Origin: Nitrospira sp. | GTDB lineage: Bacteria; Nitrospirota; Nitrospiria; Nitrospirales; Nitrospiraceae | Length of the DNA: 64,000 bases | Assembly: GCA_024760525.1 (NCBI GenBank) | Contig: CP060499.1 | Span: 124,001 to 188,000, forward strand | Direction of reading: 5' to 3' | Shown: positions 35,019 to 44,049 of the stretch, piece after piece | How the letters are laid out: each line of letters starts with the position of its first letter | How positions within the stretch are numbered: the first letter of the stretch is position 1 | Notes under the pieces: model-generated | Seen by the model: the letters and a program-made list of their open reading frames with translations, nothing else | What the model was told of the DNA's origin: nothing | Databases searched by the model: none | Program-made: the position numbers and the translations under genes

Positions 35019-35876
35019 ATGAAAGTGTCATTCACAGCTCGTCTATTGTTCTTACTGATCCCGATCGTGATGATCATCCAGGGCTGCAGTAATACGGTGA
35101 ATCCGGGAAGTCGAGGGCTGCGGTGGTATCCCCTCACGAGCGGCCTGATGAAGGAACCGCTCAAGGAAGGATTCTACTGGCGAGCGCCCTGGAATGACGT
35201 CCTCGTATTCGACACCAGATTGAAGAGCTTCAAGGAGAAGGTGGATGCCCTGACCGCAGATGATCTCCCAGTCACCGTCTATGCCGCCATCACCATGCGC
35301 CCAATGCCCGATGAAATCTATTTTCTGGCTCAGGAAGTGGGGCCTGACTGGTACAAGCAGCTGGTTCAACCGCAATTGTTGTCGGCCGTGCGAGGGGTTG
35401 TCGCAAACTACACCATGGTGACGCTTCCCGAGCGTAGCAGCGAAATCGGGAACAAGATCGAAGCTGTCGTGGTCGAGTCATTGAAAGGTCGCCATCTGGA
35501 TGTCTACAACGTGGCGCTCTCGGAGATGGAGTTTTCACAGATGGTGTTGAGAGCGATCGAACAAAAGCAGGCAAAAGAGCAGGAAAAAGAGCAGAAGGAC
35601 TTCGAGGTCGTGATTGCGCAACGCAATGCCGAGATTGCACGTATTCAGGCAAAGGGTGAAGGTGATTCATTGAAGATTCGTGCGGAAGGCGAAGCCGACA
35701 GCATGAGAATTCGTGCCATGGGGCAGTCACAGGCGCAGGAAATCATCACCAAAACGCTGACGCGTGACTACTTGCAGTTCAAACTGTATGAAAGTCCCAA
35801 TTCCAAGACGATCATCGTGCCGGAGAAGCTCAATGTTCCGCTGATTGTCAGCCCTGGTGCCGATCAATCGCGATAG
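35019..35876 (+). CDS. SPFH/prohibitin-family lipoprotein
   Basis: This 285-residue protein has a signal sequence with lipobox IQGC (cysteine about residue 23), then an SPFH/prohibitin domain (about 35-200: GFYWRAPWNDVLVFDTR, ALTADDLPVTVYAAITMR) and a charged coiled-coil segment (QKQAKEQEKEQKDFEVVI). Eukaryotic-type prohibitins and HflK/C use an uncleaved anchor, so the lipobox is unusual. It is probably a lipid-anchored scaffold facing the periplasm. ATG 35019 follows AGAGGAGGGCTAT; a frame from 34731 is spurious. FtsH, the usual SPFH partner, is encoded 31 kb away. Confidence 0.83.
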   Translation: MKVSFTARLLFLLIPIVMIIQGCSNTVNPGSRGLRWYPLTSGLMKEPLKEGFYWRAPWNDVLVFDTRLKSFKEKVDALTADDLPVTVYAAITMRPMPDEIYFLAQEVGPDWYKQLVQPQLLSAVRGVVANYTMVTLPERSSEIGNKIEAVVVESLKGRHLDVYNVALSEMEFSQMVLRAIEQKQAKEQEKEQKDFEVVIAQRNAEIARIQAKGEGDSLKIRAEGEADSMRIRAMGQSQAQEIITKTLTRDYLQFKLYESPNSKTIIVPEKLNVPLIVSPGADQSR

Positions 35877-35889
35877 GAGTCATCAGGGT

Positions 35890-36603
35890 TCACGAACCGG
35901 CCGGGCGAGGTTTGTTCTTCGTGTCCGGCGGAATGGCCCGTTCGCGCAGTTTGTTAATCAACTCCTCATAGGAACTCTCGCGAATGATCTTTTGAAACTG
36001 ACTTCGATAATTACTCACTAAGCTGACGCCGTCTATGATGATATCGTAGGCAAGCCATCGGTTTTCATTGAGCAAGAGGCGGTAGTCGAGCGGAAGGGTT
36101 GTCTTCTCCGAACGCAATTCGGTCCTGACTTCCGCGTACGATCCTTCGATCCGTTCCGTCAGGTAGCCCGCTTCTTGTTTGCGTCCGGTATAATCTTCGA
36201 TTTTTCCCGCATACCGGTCCGAGAGGAAACTTTTGTACACTGCGACGAACTCTTTTCGCTGCTCCTCAGTGAGCGGTTTCCAATAACTGCCCAACACCCG
36301 CTTTGACATTTCTGCGTAGTCAAATCTAGCGGCCGCGATCTCTTCCAGCTTGTGACGCCGCACCATGCGCTTCGCCGGGTCTTTCAGTGCAGGATCTTCG
36401 AGGATGCCGAGAATCTCGGTAACCGTTTCGCGCACGGCTTCCATAGGCGTCTCTCCGCCTTGCGGGGGAGCGGCGAAGGCGAAGGGTAAGAGAACGGTCA
36501 AGGCAAGCGCCGTCATCGACAGATGACACGCGGGAGGCCTCCGACTCCTCCCGCAGAGCCATGGCGTGAGTCGTTCCTTGGATAGTTCGTCAATCCAAGA
36601 CAA
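35890..36603 (-). CDS. mlaC: MlaC-family phospholipid-binding periplasmic protein
   Basis: This exported protein of about 237 residues has MlaC/Ttg2D features: KMVRRHKLEEIAAARFDY-type sequence (Asp-Tyr), LGSYWKPLTEEQRKEFVAVY, GRKQEAGY, DYRLLLNENRWLAYDIIIDGVSLVSNYR, and FQKIIRESSYEELINKL. It would ferry lipids between an MlaA-type protein and the MlaD complex. The first in-frame start is a TTG at 36603, which overlaps the dodecin gene by 14 bases. An ATG at 36516 is an alternative. It is far from the mlaEFD operon. Confidence 0.88.
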   Translation of the reverse strand: MSWIDELSKERLTPWLCGRSRRPPACHLSMTALALTVLLPFAFAAPPQGGETPMEAVRETVTEILGILEDPALKDPAKRMVRRHKLEEIAAARFDYAEMSKRVLGSYWKPLTEEQRKEFVAVYKSFLSDRYAGKIEDYTGRKQEAGYLTERIEGSYAEVRTELRSEKTTLPLDYRLLLNENRWLAYDIIIDGVSLVSNYRSQFQKIIRESSYEELINKLRERAIPPDTKNKPRPAGS

Positions 36604-36790
36604 ACGTCACCTTCAGATCCACTCGATACAAGGAGACCTTGTTGTTCTCGACCACCACATGTTGCTCTTTCACCCACGCGGATGTGATCCCGTGAACCGT
36701 CTTGGATGCTCGGGCGATACCCTGGACAATGGCGTCTTCAAAACTAGTGGGCGATTCGGCGCTGATCTCGATGATTTTTGCAACTGACAT
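36590..36790 (-). CDS. Dodecin
   Basis: This 66-residue protein matches dodecin: MSVAKIIEISAESPTSFEDA, RASKTVHGITSAWVKEQ and the C-terminal YRVDLKVTFVLD. Dodecins form dodecamers that store flavin or CoA. The typical W in TSAWV, which stacks on flavin, is present. The ATG has GGGAGGCATTCC upstream. Its end overlaps the start region of mlaC. Confidence 0.94.
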   Translation of the reverse strand: MSVAKIIEISAESPTSFEDAIVQGIARASKTVHGITSAWVKEQHVVVENNKVSLYRVDLKVTFVLD

Positions 36791-37338
36791 GGAATGCCTC
36801 CCTTCGTGGCGTGCACATACGCGGTTGATGACTCATCACCCTCTTCAAATCATCTGTCCGTCTTGGCATGCTGCGCTTCGAGAGCAGCAAATGCCAGATT
36901 GCGTGATCAGCAAGGTGGACGCCAGGGCGCGATAGTCCGATAAGTCGGCATATGGGCGATATTTCAGGCGGTTATCGAGGAGACGAGAATGGAAGGTATT
37001 TCGGATTGGGGAACTCTGCCACAAGTGAGATGCATGATCTATGGAAAGAACGCGCGCGGAACGTTAGAACCGCCCACTCAAAGGCGATTCTCTCTGAAAT
37101 GATCGTGGCGTTCTGCGTCAAGGGCAAGAGACCCATGTGGGGGATTATGCCCCACTTTCCCGCACACAGAATTCTTCTCACGTAAGGGCTTGCCAAGTGA
37201 GAGCGACTAACTCAAGTGAGGAATGACCGCCTCGCCAAAGAGCATCGGACTGTTTAATTAGCATAACTAATATAATGGCTCGCACGGATTTGGTCTTGCG
37301 AGGTCTGTGTAAGTAGACTAGAATCGACTCCTCTCGCC
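36791..37338. other. Divergent intergenic region, 548 bases
   Basis: This lies between dodecin (minus) and the histidine kinase (plus). It contains a GTGGGG-GATTATG-CCCCAC hairpin near 37137, and an AT-rich stretch (TTTAATTAGCATAACTAATATAA near 37253) that is a likely promoter for the kinase. Open frames here have no recognisable features. Confidence 0.4.
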
Positions 37339-39705
37339 ATGGCACCCAAGGCCGCAAAAAAAAAGCGTTGGGTGAGGGCCCAACCGCTTTCACACGCATA
37401 CCACACCGGGGATCGGCAGGGAAACGCGGTCGAATCGGCTCGAGAAGATTTCTTTGCCGAAGCCTTTCGTCTCAGTCCTTACCCAATCGGTATCACGGAA
37501 CTCGACACTGGGCTTTGCCTGGAAATTAATGACGCCTGCCTGGAGATCTTCGGGTTTAGTCGGGACGAAGTCATTGGGAATACCACGTTGACGTTGCAGA
37601 TCTGGCCTCACCCTCGTGATCGTGCTCGGTTCATCAATCGATTGAATTCCGAAGGATCGGTAAAAAACCTTGAAGTGTCGATGCGGACGAAGAAAGGAAC
37701 GCTACGACGATTCCTCATCTCGACGAATCTTATCACGGTAGGCGGCAAGCGTTGCCTACTGACGATCGGGAACGACATCACGGCAGAGGACGATGTGCGT
37801 GGAGCCCATGACGAGTCGAAACGAAGTGTCCGAGAGAGCATCGCGGGAGTCGAGCGAACGAATGGCGCGATGCGGGACGGTGGCGAACGGTTTCCGTTGT
37901 TCATCGAGCATGCACCGGCCGCGATTGCGATGTTTGACCGCGACATGCGCTATCTGGCGGCGAGTCGCCGTTGGATGGAAGATTATCGGCTGACCGGAGA
38001 TATCGTGGGCCAATCTCACTACGACATGTTTCCCGACGTCTCATCGCGGTGGAAAGAGGTACATCGACGCGGGTTGGCTGGAGAGGTTCTGAGCGCAGAT
38101 GAAGACCGGTTCGTTCGAGATGACGGCACCGTGCAGTGGATCACCTGGGATGTCCGCCCTTGGTATAGCGGCGACCAGATCGGCGGCATTGCGATTGCGA
38201 CGGAGGATGTGACGGCTCGTGTGGAGGCAAAGATCGCGTTGCATGAGCGGGAGGAACGATCGGATCAAGTCATCCGATTGGCCAACTTCGGAATTTTCGA
38301 CCATGATCACCGGAGCGGGAAAGTGTACTGGTCGCCGGCCATGAGGGAAATCTATGGCGTGGGATCGGACGCTCCGGCCTCCCTGGAAGGTTATATCCAG
38401 CTGATTCATCCGGAGGATCGCGAAATGGTCGTCATGGCGATCAAACAAGCCCACGACCCTACGGCTGACGATTTGTTTTCAATGGAACACCGTCTTTTGC
38501 GTCCCGACGGGAGTGTCCGCTGGGTCAACTTTCGATCATGGACGCTATTCGAGAGTGACGGCCCCGTGCGTCGTCCCACCCGGACCTTGGGAGCGATGAT
38601 CGACATCACGAAGCGCAAACAAGCCGAGGAGGCGTTGAAAATAAGCGAGCGGCGATTCGCCTCCTTTATGGATAATTTGCATGGCTTTGCGTGGATCAAA
38701 GATGCTCAGGGACGGTACCTCTATGTCAATCGGCTGTTTCAAGAATCCGTCCTGAGAGGTTTGGAGTGGAAAGAGAAGACCGCCTTCGAGTTGTGGCCTG
38801 CGGAGGTCGCCGAGCAGTACGATTTGAATGATAGGAAAGTGCGGGAGAATCGGGTCCCGCTTCATACTGTCGAGTCGTTCATCCAAAACGGAGAGATTCG
38901 GCACGCCCTTGTCAGCAAGTTTCCCATCATCGATCAGAAGGGCGCACCGTCGCTGTTTGGGGGTGTCGCGGTCGACATCACCGAACGCAAGCAGGCGGAA
39001 GAGGCGCTACACCATAACCAACTCGAGCTGCATCAACAGCAGGTCCAGCTGGAGGAGCTGACCTCCAAGTTACTGACGGCTCAAGAGCATGAGCGTCAGC
39101 GAATCGCCCGTGATCTGCATGATGATGTGAGCCAGCGACTGGCCGCATTGGTCCTGGAGGTCGCGTCGTTCGAGCGCCAGTCTTCCAGCGTGCCGGTCGA
39201 ACTGGCTCACGCGCTGACGCCGATTCGTGAACAGTTGGAACAACTTTCGGATGATGTGCATACCCTTGCATACCGGCTTCATCCCTCTCTCTTGGAACAC
39301 GCAGGACTGCGTCCTGCAATCGAAGACCATGTTCATCAGGTCTCCCGGCGCACCGGCTTGCCCATCCACCTCAAGATTACCGGGGTTCCGAATGCGGTCC
39401 CGCTCGATCACGCCACCTGTCTCTTCCGTGTGATGCAGGAGAGCGTCCAAAATGTGGTGAAACATGCGCAGGCAACGGCAGTGGCGGTCCAACTCCGTGG
39501 ATCGTCGAAGGGGATCGGATTGTCTGTTACTGACAATGGGAAGGGATTTGACCCGCATGACCAGAGCACCCATCAACAGGGCTTGGGGTTGAGTAGTATG
39601 GAGGAACGGTTGCGGCAACTGCAGGGATTTTTTCGGATTCAGTCCAGGCCGGCCAACGGCACGAAGGTCTGTGCCTGGGTTCCTTGCGAGTTGGAGGTCA
39701 TATGA
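37339..39705 (+). CDS. Multi-PAS sensor histidine kinase (NarL-system type)
   Basis: This is a 788-residue cytoplasmic kinase without membrane helices. It has four PAS domains at about residues 40-150, 180-300, 305-430 and 435-560 (for example YPIGITELDTGLCLEIND and FAWIKDAQGRYLYVNR). A HisKA_3 dimerisation domain follows with ERQRIARDLHDDVSQRLAAL (phosphorylated His), then a HATPase domain (FRVMQESVQNVVKHAQA, VTDNGKGFDP, GLGLSSMEERL). Its stop overlaps the start of the response regulator gene as ATGA. The signal is unknown; several PAS domains suggest redox, oxygen or small ligands. Confidence 0.93.
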   Translation: MAPKAAKKKRWVRAQPLSHAYHTGDRQGNAVESAREDFFAEAFRLSPYPIGITELDTGLCLEINDACLEIFGFSRDEVIGNTTLTLQIWPHPRDRARFINRLNSEGSVKNLEVSMRTKKGTLRRFLISTNLITVGGKRCLLTIGNDITAEDDVRGAHDESKRSVRESIAGVERTNGAMRDGGERFPLFIEHAPAAIAMFDRDMRYLAASRRWMEDYRLTGDIVGQSHYDMFPDVSSRWKEVHRRGLAGEVLSADEDRFVRDDGTVQWITWDVRPWYSGDQIGGIAIATEDVTARVEAKIALHEREERSDQVIRLANFGIFDHDHRSGKVYWSPAMREIYGVGSDAPASLEGYIQLIHPEDREMVVMAIKQAHDPTADDLFSMEHRLLRPDGSVRWVNFRSWTLFESDGPVRRPTRTLGAMIDITKRKQAEEALKISERRFASFMDNLHGFAWIKDAQGRYLYVNRLFQESVLRGLEWKEKTAFELWPAEVAEQYDLNDRKVRENRVPLHTVESFIQNGEIRHALVSKFPIIDQKGAPSLFGGVAVDITERKQAEEALHHNQLELHQQQVQLEELTSKLLTAQEHERQRIARDLHDDVSQRLAALVLEVASFERQSSSVPVELAHALTPIREQLEQLSDDVHTLAYRLHPSLLEHAGLRPAIEDHVHQVSRRTGLPIHLKITGVPNAVPLDHATCLFRVMQESVQNVVKHAQATAVAVQLRGSSKGIGLSVTDNGKGFDPHDQSTHQQGLGLSSMEERLRQLQGFFRIQSRPANGTKVCAWVPCELEVI

Positions 39706-40355
39706 AACGACCACGTATCTTGATGGCGGATGACCATGCCATTGTCCTGGCTGGGCTTCGGAAGTTGGTAGAAGCCGAAGGCGAGGTCGTTGGCATGGTG
39801 GAGGACGGGCGAACCTTGGTGGAGAAAGCCCAGCAGCTTCGCCCCGACATTGTGCTGCTCGATATCTCGATGCCGCTCCTCAACGGGTTGGACGCGGCGC
39901 GACAATTGACCAAACTGGTGCCGGAGAGCAAGCTCATCTTCCTGACGATGCACGCCACACCCACGTATGCGACCGAAGCCTTTAAGGCCGGTGCTGCAGG
40001 TTATCTGATTAAACGGTCGGCAGCGGTGGAACTCAAGCAAGCGATCCAGGCCGTGATGCGGGGGCAGCACTACATGACTCCGTTGATCACGAAGGATGTG
40101 TTGGCAGCGACGCTCCAATCTCCCGAAGGCCAGCCATACAAGCCGGTGGTGACGTCCCTCACGCAGCGGCAGCGTGAAGTGTTGCAACTCGTTGCGGAGG
40201 GAAAGGGAACCAAAGCGATTGCCTCCATTCTGAATATCTCTGTGAAGACCGTCGAGTTCCACAAATTTCGCATCATGGGCGAACTTGATCTGCATTCGAC
40301 GGCCGAGTTGATCAAATATGCAATCGCTGAAGGTCTCGTGAGTGTGTCCTCATAG
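39702..40355 (+). CDS. LuxR/NarL-family response regulator
   Basis: This 217-residue regulator has a receiver domain with acidic pocket ILMADDHA, phosphoacceptor Asp in IVLLDISMP, and a conserved Lys in YLIKRS. The DNA-binding GerE domain has TQRQREVLQLVAEGKGTKAI and SVKTVEFHKFRIM. ATG 39702 overlaps the kinase stop, so the two are translationally coupled and form one two-component system. Targets are unknown. Confidence 0.94.
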   Translation: MKRPRILMADDHAIVLAGLRKLVEAEGEVVGMVEDGRTLVEKAQQLRPDIVLLDISMPLLNGLDAARQLTKLVPESKLIFLTMHATPTYATEAFKAGAAGYLIKRSAAVELKQAIQAVMRGQHYMTPLITKDVLAATLQSPEGQPYKPVVTSLTQRQREVLQLVAEGKGTKAIASILNISVKTVEFHKFRIMGELDLHSTAELIKYAIAEGLVSVSS

Positions 40356-40506
40356 GCACACGTACACGGTCTTGGTTTCGTTCCGGTCTCAACATCGTTT
40401 TCGGCTGAGAACCGGGCGGAGTCCCTTCACAAACTCCGGCATTGGTGGAAGTTTCGCGCTCCGGTGAATGGTCCAGAATCTCTCGCCTCTCGATTTGAGA
40501 TGGATG

Positions 40507-40544
40507 CTAGTAATATCCCTTTTTCTTTCCAGGGATTTTACTAG
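40507..40544. promoter_or_regulatory. Strong stem-loop with 14-bp arms
   Basis: CTAGTAATATCCCT (40507-40520) pairs with AGGGATTTTACTAG (40531-40544) with one mismatch; the loop is TTTTCTTTCC. It lies between the response regulator and the small winged-helix gene. No T tract follows. A shorter TTACTAG recurs just after that gene at 40918-40924. It may be an operator of the small gene or a transcript-end structure. The rest of the 40356-40660 gap holds no gene that I can support. Confidence 0.55.
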
Positions 40545-40660
40545 TTCACAAGCTCCGCCCTCACCCATTATCATCCATTAGTTATCCAGTGTCGTGTATT
40601 CGAGTGTCGATGGGAATTGTTACTTCGGATTCCGAATCCGTTAGTGTGTGGGAGGGGGCC

Positions 40661-40915
40661 ATGCAGTTCTCGGCGATCATAGACCGTGTCCATCATGCGC
40701 TCAAGCAGTTTGGTACACATTGTTCTATGGAAGAGGTTGTCGGCCTCTGTCCGGATCTGACCTGGAATCAAGTCCACCTATCTATTGATTACTTGAGCAA
40801 GACGGGAAAGGTCCGCGTGACGCTTGACCCAGACAGGACATACACGGTCCATCCGGTTCCAGGCGAGCCGTCTCAAGTTTCATCCATAGGGCACATTCAA
40901 AGTACCGTCCAGTAA
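40661..40915 (+). CDS. Small winged-helix-like protein
   Basis: This 84-residue protein is patterned like a winged helix: FSAIIDRVHHALKQFG, then MEEVVGLCPDLTWNQVHLSIDYLSKTGKV with a recognition-like helix, and a wing VRVTLDPDRTYTV. ATG 40661 follows GGGAGGGGGCC; an upstream start at 40589 is less likely. It may regulate nearby genes or bind the flanking CTAGTAA sites; this is inference. Confidence 0.65.
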   Translation: MQFSAIIDRVHHALKQFGTHCSMEEVVGLCPDLTWNQVHLSIDYLSKTGKVRVTLDPDRTYTVHPVPGEPSQVSSIGHIQSTVQ

Positions 40916-41317
40916 TCTTACTAGACCTATCCGCTCGGTGTTTCGCCTGCTCCATTGAATAGCGCAGATGGGTGTGTCCTGGTGGGCAGGCGATCGGATT
41001 TTTCGTCTACTCCTCCTTGGAATGTCCATCGGTATCACTCCACATCCAGTTGGGTCACGCGTTCAATCGAATGCGATGGCCGGGTCAGCTTCGACGTTTG
41101 GCAGATTACTTGACAGTCGATTTTGTCAGGAATAAATTTGAGGCAGACGTAGGTTCCCGAAGAGCAGTGGGGCCGAGTTGTTGTATGGCATCAGCCCTGT
41201 GATGTCATTCTTTTCAGCTTTGTCCAGGGGAAAGATGTCTGTCGGTCTCATTCCTTGGGAAGTGTGCTTGTGGTCTACCGCTTCGTTGCGTGACGGGTCC
41301 GAACGAAAGGAGTAACC
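40916..41317. other. Intergenic region, 402 bases
   Basis: This lies between the winged-helix-like gene and the YKKSV micro-protein gene. It contains AGTAATCTTACT at its left end and the ribosome binding site AAAGGAG at its right end. No frame has features of a known protein. A promoter for the micro-protein is expected here. Confidence 0.3.
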
Positions 41318-41401
41318 ATGGATAGTACCTTCTTAATATTTGCGGCCGTGATGCTCATCATCTTCATCGGCGGCATCATCATATACAAGAAGAGCGTCTA
41401 A
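41318..41401 (+). CDS. 27-residue single-pass membrane protein, YKKSV family member 1
   Basis: The frame starts MDSTFLIFAAVMLIIF and ends IIIYKKSV, with AAAGGAG seven bases before the ATG. The product is one membrane helix with a short N-terminus and a positively charged end, so the C-terminus is predicted in the cytoplasm. A second gene at 44050-44130 encodes a 26-residue relative ending in LIVYKKSV. The shared architecture and good ribosome binding sites support real genes. Confidence 0.7.
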   Translation: MDSTFLIFAAVMLIIFIGGIIIYKKSV

Positions 41402-41665
41402 TCGGCGGTCTATTCCTTCACCTCGTTTTATTGTGAAGCGGCTCAGTCCCTCGTGAGCTTAGTCTCGCGAGTTGTCAAGGTGCTGGGCGAAAGGTTACCG
41501 GTCTGTCTTCTTCTCATCCGTCCTTCCGATTCATCCCTATCACTCATATTGTCCGTGATGTACCCTGGCTGGGATTTCAAGCGAGGAAGCCCGGCTTGAG
41601 CCGATTCATCGGCAGTACCAGCCGATCCATGGAGATCAGGGGTGAAACGAGCACCGATCCGATAG

Positions 41666-42598
41666 TTATTCGCGGATTGCCTTGGCGCGCTTTTGAAGAT
41701 AGGCATTCCGTACGGCGGCATAGAGATCCAAAGTCGATTCTTCCACACCCTCGAACTTTTCCAGATTCAGGGAGCGCTCGTTTATAACTTCCGTCGCACG
41801 CGCGCCAATCGAGATGCCATACGTGAGCGCCCGCTCTTCTATAGAGACCACGGTCGGAATGGCATCGATGTTATGCATGGTCGGCAGGATCAGCCAGTAA
41901 ATCGGATTGAGGGCAATATCTCCCGCATACCCGACAAGATCCCGAACCGTGTACGGTCCCAAAAGCGGCACCATGATATAGGGGCCGGGCTTGACTCCAT
42001 AGAATCCAAGCGTCTGTCCCGTATCTTCTTCCGGAGTCGTGAGATTGAATCGCTGGGCCACATCAAAGAATCCCCCGATCCCAACCGTCGTATTAATGAG
42101 AAATCGCCCGACTTCTATTCCCGCTCCCTTGAATTTACCTTGAAAGATATTGTTCAGAAACCGCGGAGTCACACGACTATTGTAGAAGATATTGCTGACG
42201 CCGTTCTGGACAATATTCGGAATGACGAAGTCGTATCCTCTGGCGACCGGTTTCAGCACCCACCGATCCAGCTGCCGGTTGAATTCAAAGAATTTGGTAT
42301 TGAGCGGCTCCCAGGGATCATATTCCTCAACGGCCTCTTCGCCCGGCTTCGCAAAGGGATCCACAGGCTCGTCCAGTGATTGGTCGCGAGCAGCGACTGC
42401 AAGGGGAAGCATGGAGGAAGCCGAGGAGGCATCCGCGAGCAGAACCGACGGTGTGCTTCGCTCGACATAGGGAGCGTCGGAGCGCATCGAGCCTTCATGT
42501 ACCGCACACCCTGAAAGCAATATTACTATAACGGCAAGTAGCAACCTGCAAGGTCTTTCAATCCACCGAACCGGCCCACCACCAGTCTGTATCCTCAT
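41666..42598 (-). CDS. mlaA: MlaA/VacJ-family outer-membrane lipoprotein
   Basis: This protein of about 310 residues has a signal peptide and lipobox LLSGC. The mature part matches MlaA: YDPWEPLNTKFFEFNRQLD, VLKPVARGYDFVIP, NIFYNSRVTPRFLNNIFQGK, GRFLINTTVGIGGFFDVA, GQTLGFYGVKPGPYIMVPLLGP. It removes phospholipids from the outer leaflet and passes them to MlaC. ATG 42598 follows GAGGAAGG; a longer frame from 42676 exists. It lies 34 kb from mlaEFD. Confidence 0.92.
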   Translation of the reverse strand: MRIQTGGGPVRWIERPCRLLLAVIVILLSGCAVHEGSMRSDAPYVERSTPSVLLADASSASSMLPLAVAARDQSLDEPVDPFAKPGEEAVEEYDPWEPLNTKFFEFNRQLDRWVLKPVARGYDFVIPNIVQNGVSNIFYNSRVTPRFLNNIFQGKFKGAGIEVGRFLINTTVGIGGFFDVAQRFNLTTPEEDTGQTLGFYGVKPGPYIMVPLLGPYTVRDLVGYAGDIALNPIYWLILPTMHNIDAIPTVVSIEERALTYGISIGARATEVINERSLNLEKFEGVEESTLDLYAAVRNAYLQKRAKAIRE

Positions 42599-42978
42599 CC
42601 TTTGCGTGCCTTCCTCGTATGAAATGCAAGCCTTCATCGGCAATGCGGTCCCGCACTGTACCAAAAGTCTGCTCACCGGCCAATAATTATTTCTGAATCT
42701 TCTTGCTGAGAAACGATACTGCCCTCAGCCGCTTTCCCTTACAGGTATGGCATTACCATTGCTTCTCCGGTTGTCCGGCATCGTCTGTAATGAGTTCTTG
42801 CAACAGACGTCGCCTCATGGCTTGACAGAACGGAAGGATTGGTGTGAGCATCATGCGTTTCCTTCCACTCGACATCTTGAACAGTCTGCAGAATGTGCCG
42901 ATTGAGGTCTTATGCAACCCTGAAAAATGGTCGTCCAGATGAACGCATGAGGGGATTTCTAACGTGGGGAGGGATGGG
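42599..42978. other. Intergenic region, 380 bases, with a possible 33-codon minus-strand ORF
   Basis: Within this gap, a minus-strand frame at 42753-42854 starts MMLTPILPFCQAM and is preceded by GGAAGGAAACGC. It is short and has no recognisable family, so I leave it as a possibility. The left part holds AT-rich sequence (CCAATAATTATTTC near 42680), which could carry the mlaA promoter. Confidence 0.35.
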
Positions 42979-43830
42979 ATGGCGATGAAAGCAATAATAG
43001 GGGTAGATGGTTCCCGGTACTCGGAGTGGCTCTTAGGATGGCTGAGTAAGATGCCGTTTCGTTCTTCGCCACATATCACGGCAGTTCATGCGATCGATAT
43101 CGACTCGGCTCGTGCTCCATTCGTCACGCACCCGTCTGTCAGTGGGCACGAACCCGATGAAGGGGAGGCCATTCACCTCGTAGAGACTCGAGCCAAGCAG
43201 GTGGAAATGGAAACGAAGCAGCGTATGGCGGAGCTGGGGTTGGAAGGGTCGGTGCGTGTGGAGAAGGGACAAATTGCGCATGCTCTCCTCAGACGTGCGG
43301 GCAAGACTGCACTGATAGCGGTAGGGAGCCGGGGCTTGGACGCAGTCGACCGTTTCGTATTGGGGAGCGTGTCGACAGCGATTACGGTTCACGCGCGTTC
43401 TCCGGTTTTGATCGTGAAGGAGCCGCCACAAACCATTCGGCGGATTCTATTCGCAACAGACGGCTCATCCTCATCTACGAAGGCCCTTCAGTTCCTCATC
43501 AAGCAATTCAAGGTCAAGTCCGAGGCCGAGCCACTTCATATTCTGCTGGTGCACGTCATGCCGTTTCTGCGCTACACAGTGGTGAAGGAAGCAGGGGAAA
43601 AATTGCTTGCCCAAGAGGCGGCCAAGCTTGAGAAGGCCGGGTATCGCGTCAGGGAATTCCCACGCGTGGGACCGGCCGCGGAAGAGATCATGAAAGTGGT
43701 GAATCGAGAACAACCGGACCTGATCGTCACGGGAGCGAAGGGGAGAAGCGCTATGGCGCGCTTTCTCTTAGGGAGCGTCTCGACAAAACTAATACACCAG
43801 AGCGCATGCTCCGTGCTCGTCGTCAGATAA
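42979..43830 (+). CDS. Tandem universal stress protein (UspA)
   Basis: This 283-residue protein has two Usp domains with ATP loops GSRGLDAVDRFVLGSVST and GAKGRSAMARFLLGSVST. ATG 42979 is preceded by GGGAGG. It has the same layout as the Usp at 30816-31673 but is divergent in sequence. A stable hairpin follows its stop. Confidence 0.92.
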   Translation: MAMKAIIGVDGSRYSEWLLGWLSKMPFRSSPHITAVHAIDIDSARAPFVTHPSVSGHEPDEGEAIHLVETRAKQVEMETKQRMAELGLEGSVRVEKGQIAHALLRRAGKTALIAVGSRGLDAVDRFVLGSVSTAITVHARSPVLIVKEPPQTIRRILFATDGSSSSTKALQFLIKQFKVKSEAEPLHILLVHVMPFLRYTVVKEAGEKLLAQEAAKLEKAGYRVREFPRVGPAAEEIMKVVNREQPDLIVTGAKGRSAMARFLLGSVSTKLIHQSACSVLVVR

Positions 43831-43872
43831 GCCCATCACCCCGAGAATCCGGCGTACCTTGCATCCATCCAT

Positions 43873-43898
43873 CGCTCGCCCCGTATGAGGGGCGAGCG
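43873..43898. terminator. Hairpin after the UspA gene
   Basis: CGCTCGCCCC (43873-43882) pairs perfectly with GGGGCGAGCG (43889-43898) around a 6-base loop, 42 bases after the stop. It is GC-rich but has no T tract on either strand, so intrinsic termination is plausible but unproven. Confidence 0.5.
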
Positions 43899-44049
43899 AA
43901 ACATCAGTTGGAGAGGGTTTGATGAACCGAGGGCATCACCGCTCTTGGATAAAGTCCCTTCTCCAGGGGAACCCTACGCCGTCAACGTGGCCACCCCCCA
44001 GGGAAAGGAAGTTTTCTCGAAGCGGAACGTCCAATTCCTCGACGATACG

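Noticed and set aside
36952..37185. 77-codon plus-strand frame upstream of the histidine kinase
   Set aside because: No ribosome binding site and no recognisable features; it overlaps a likely promoter.
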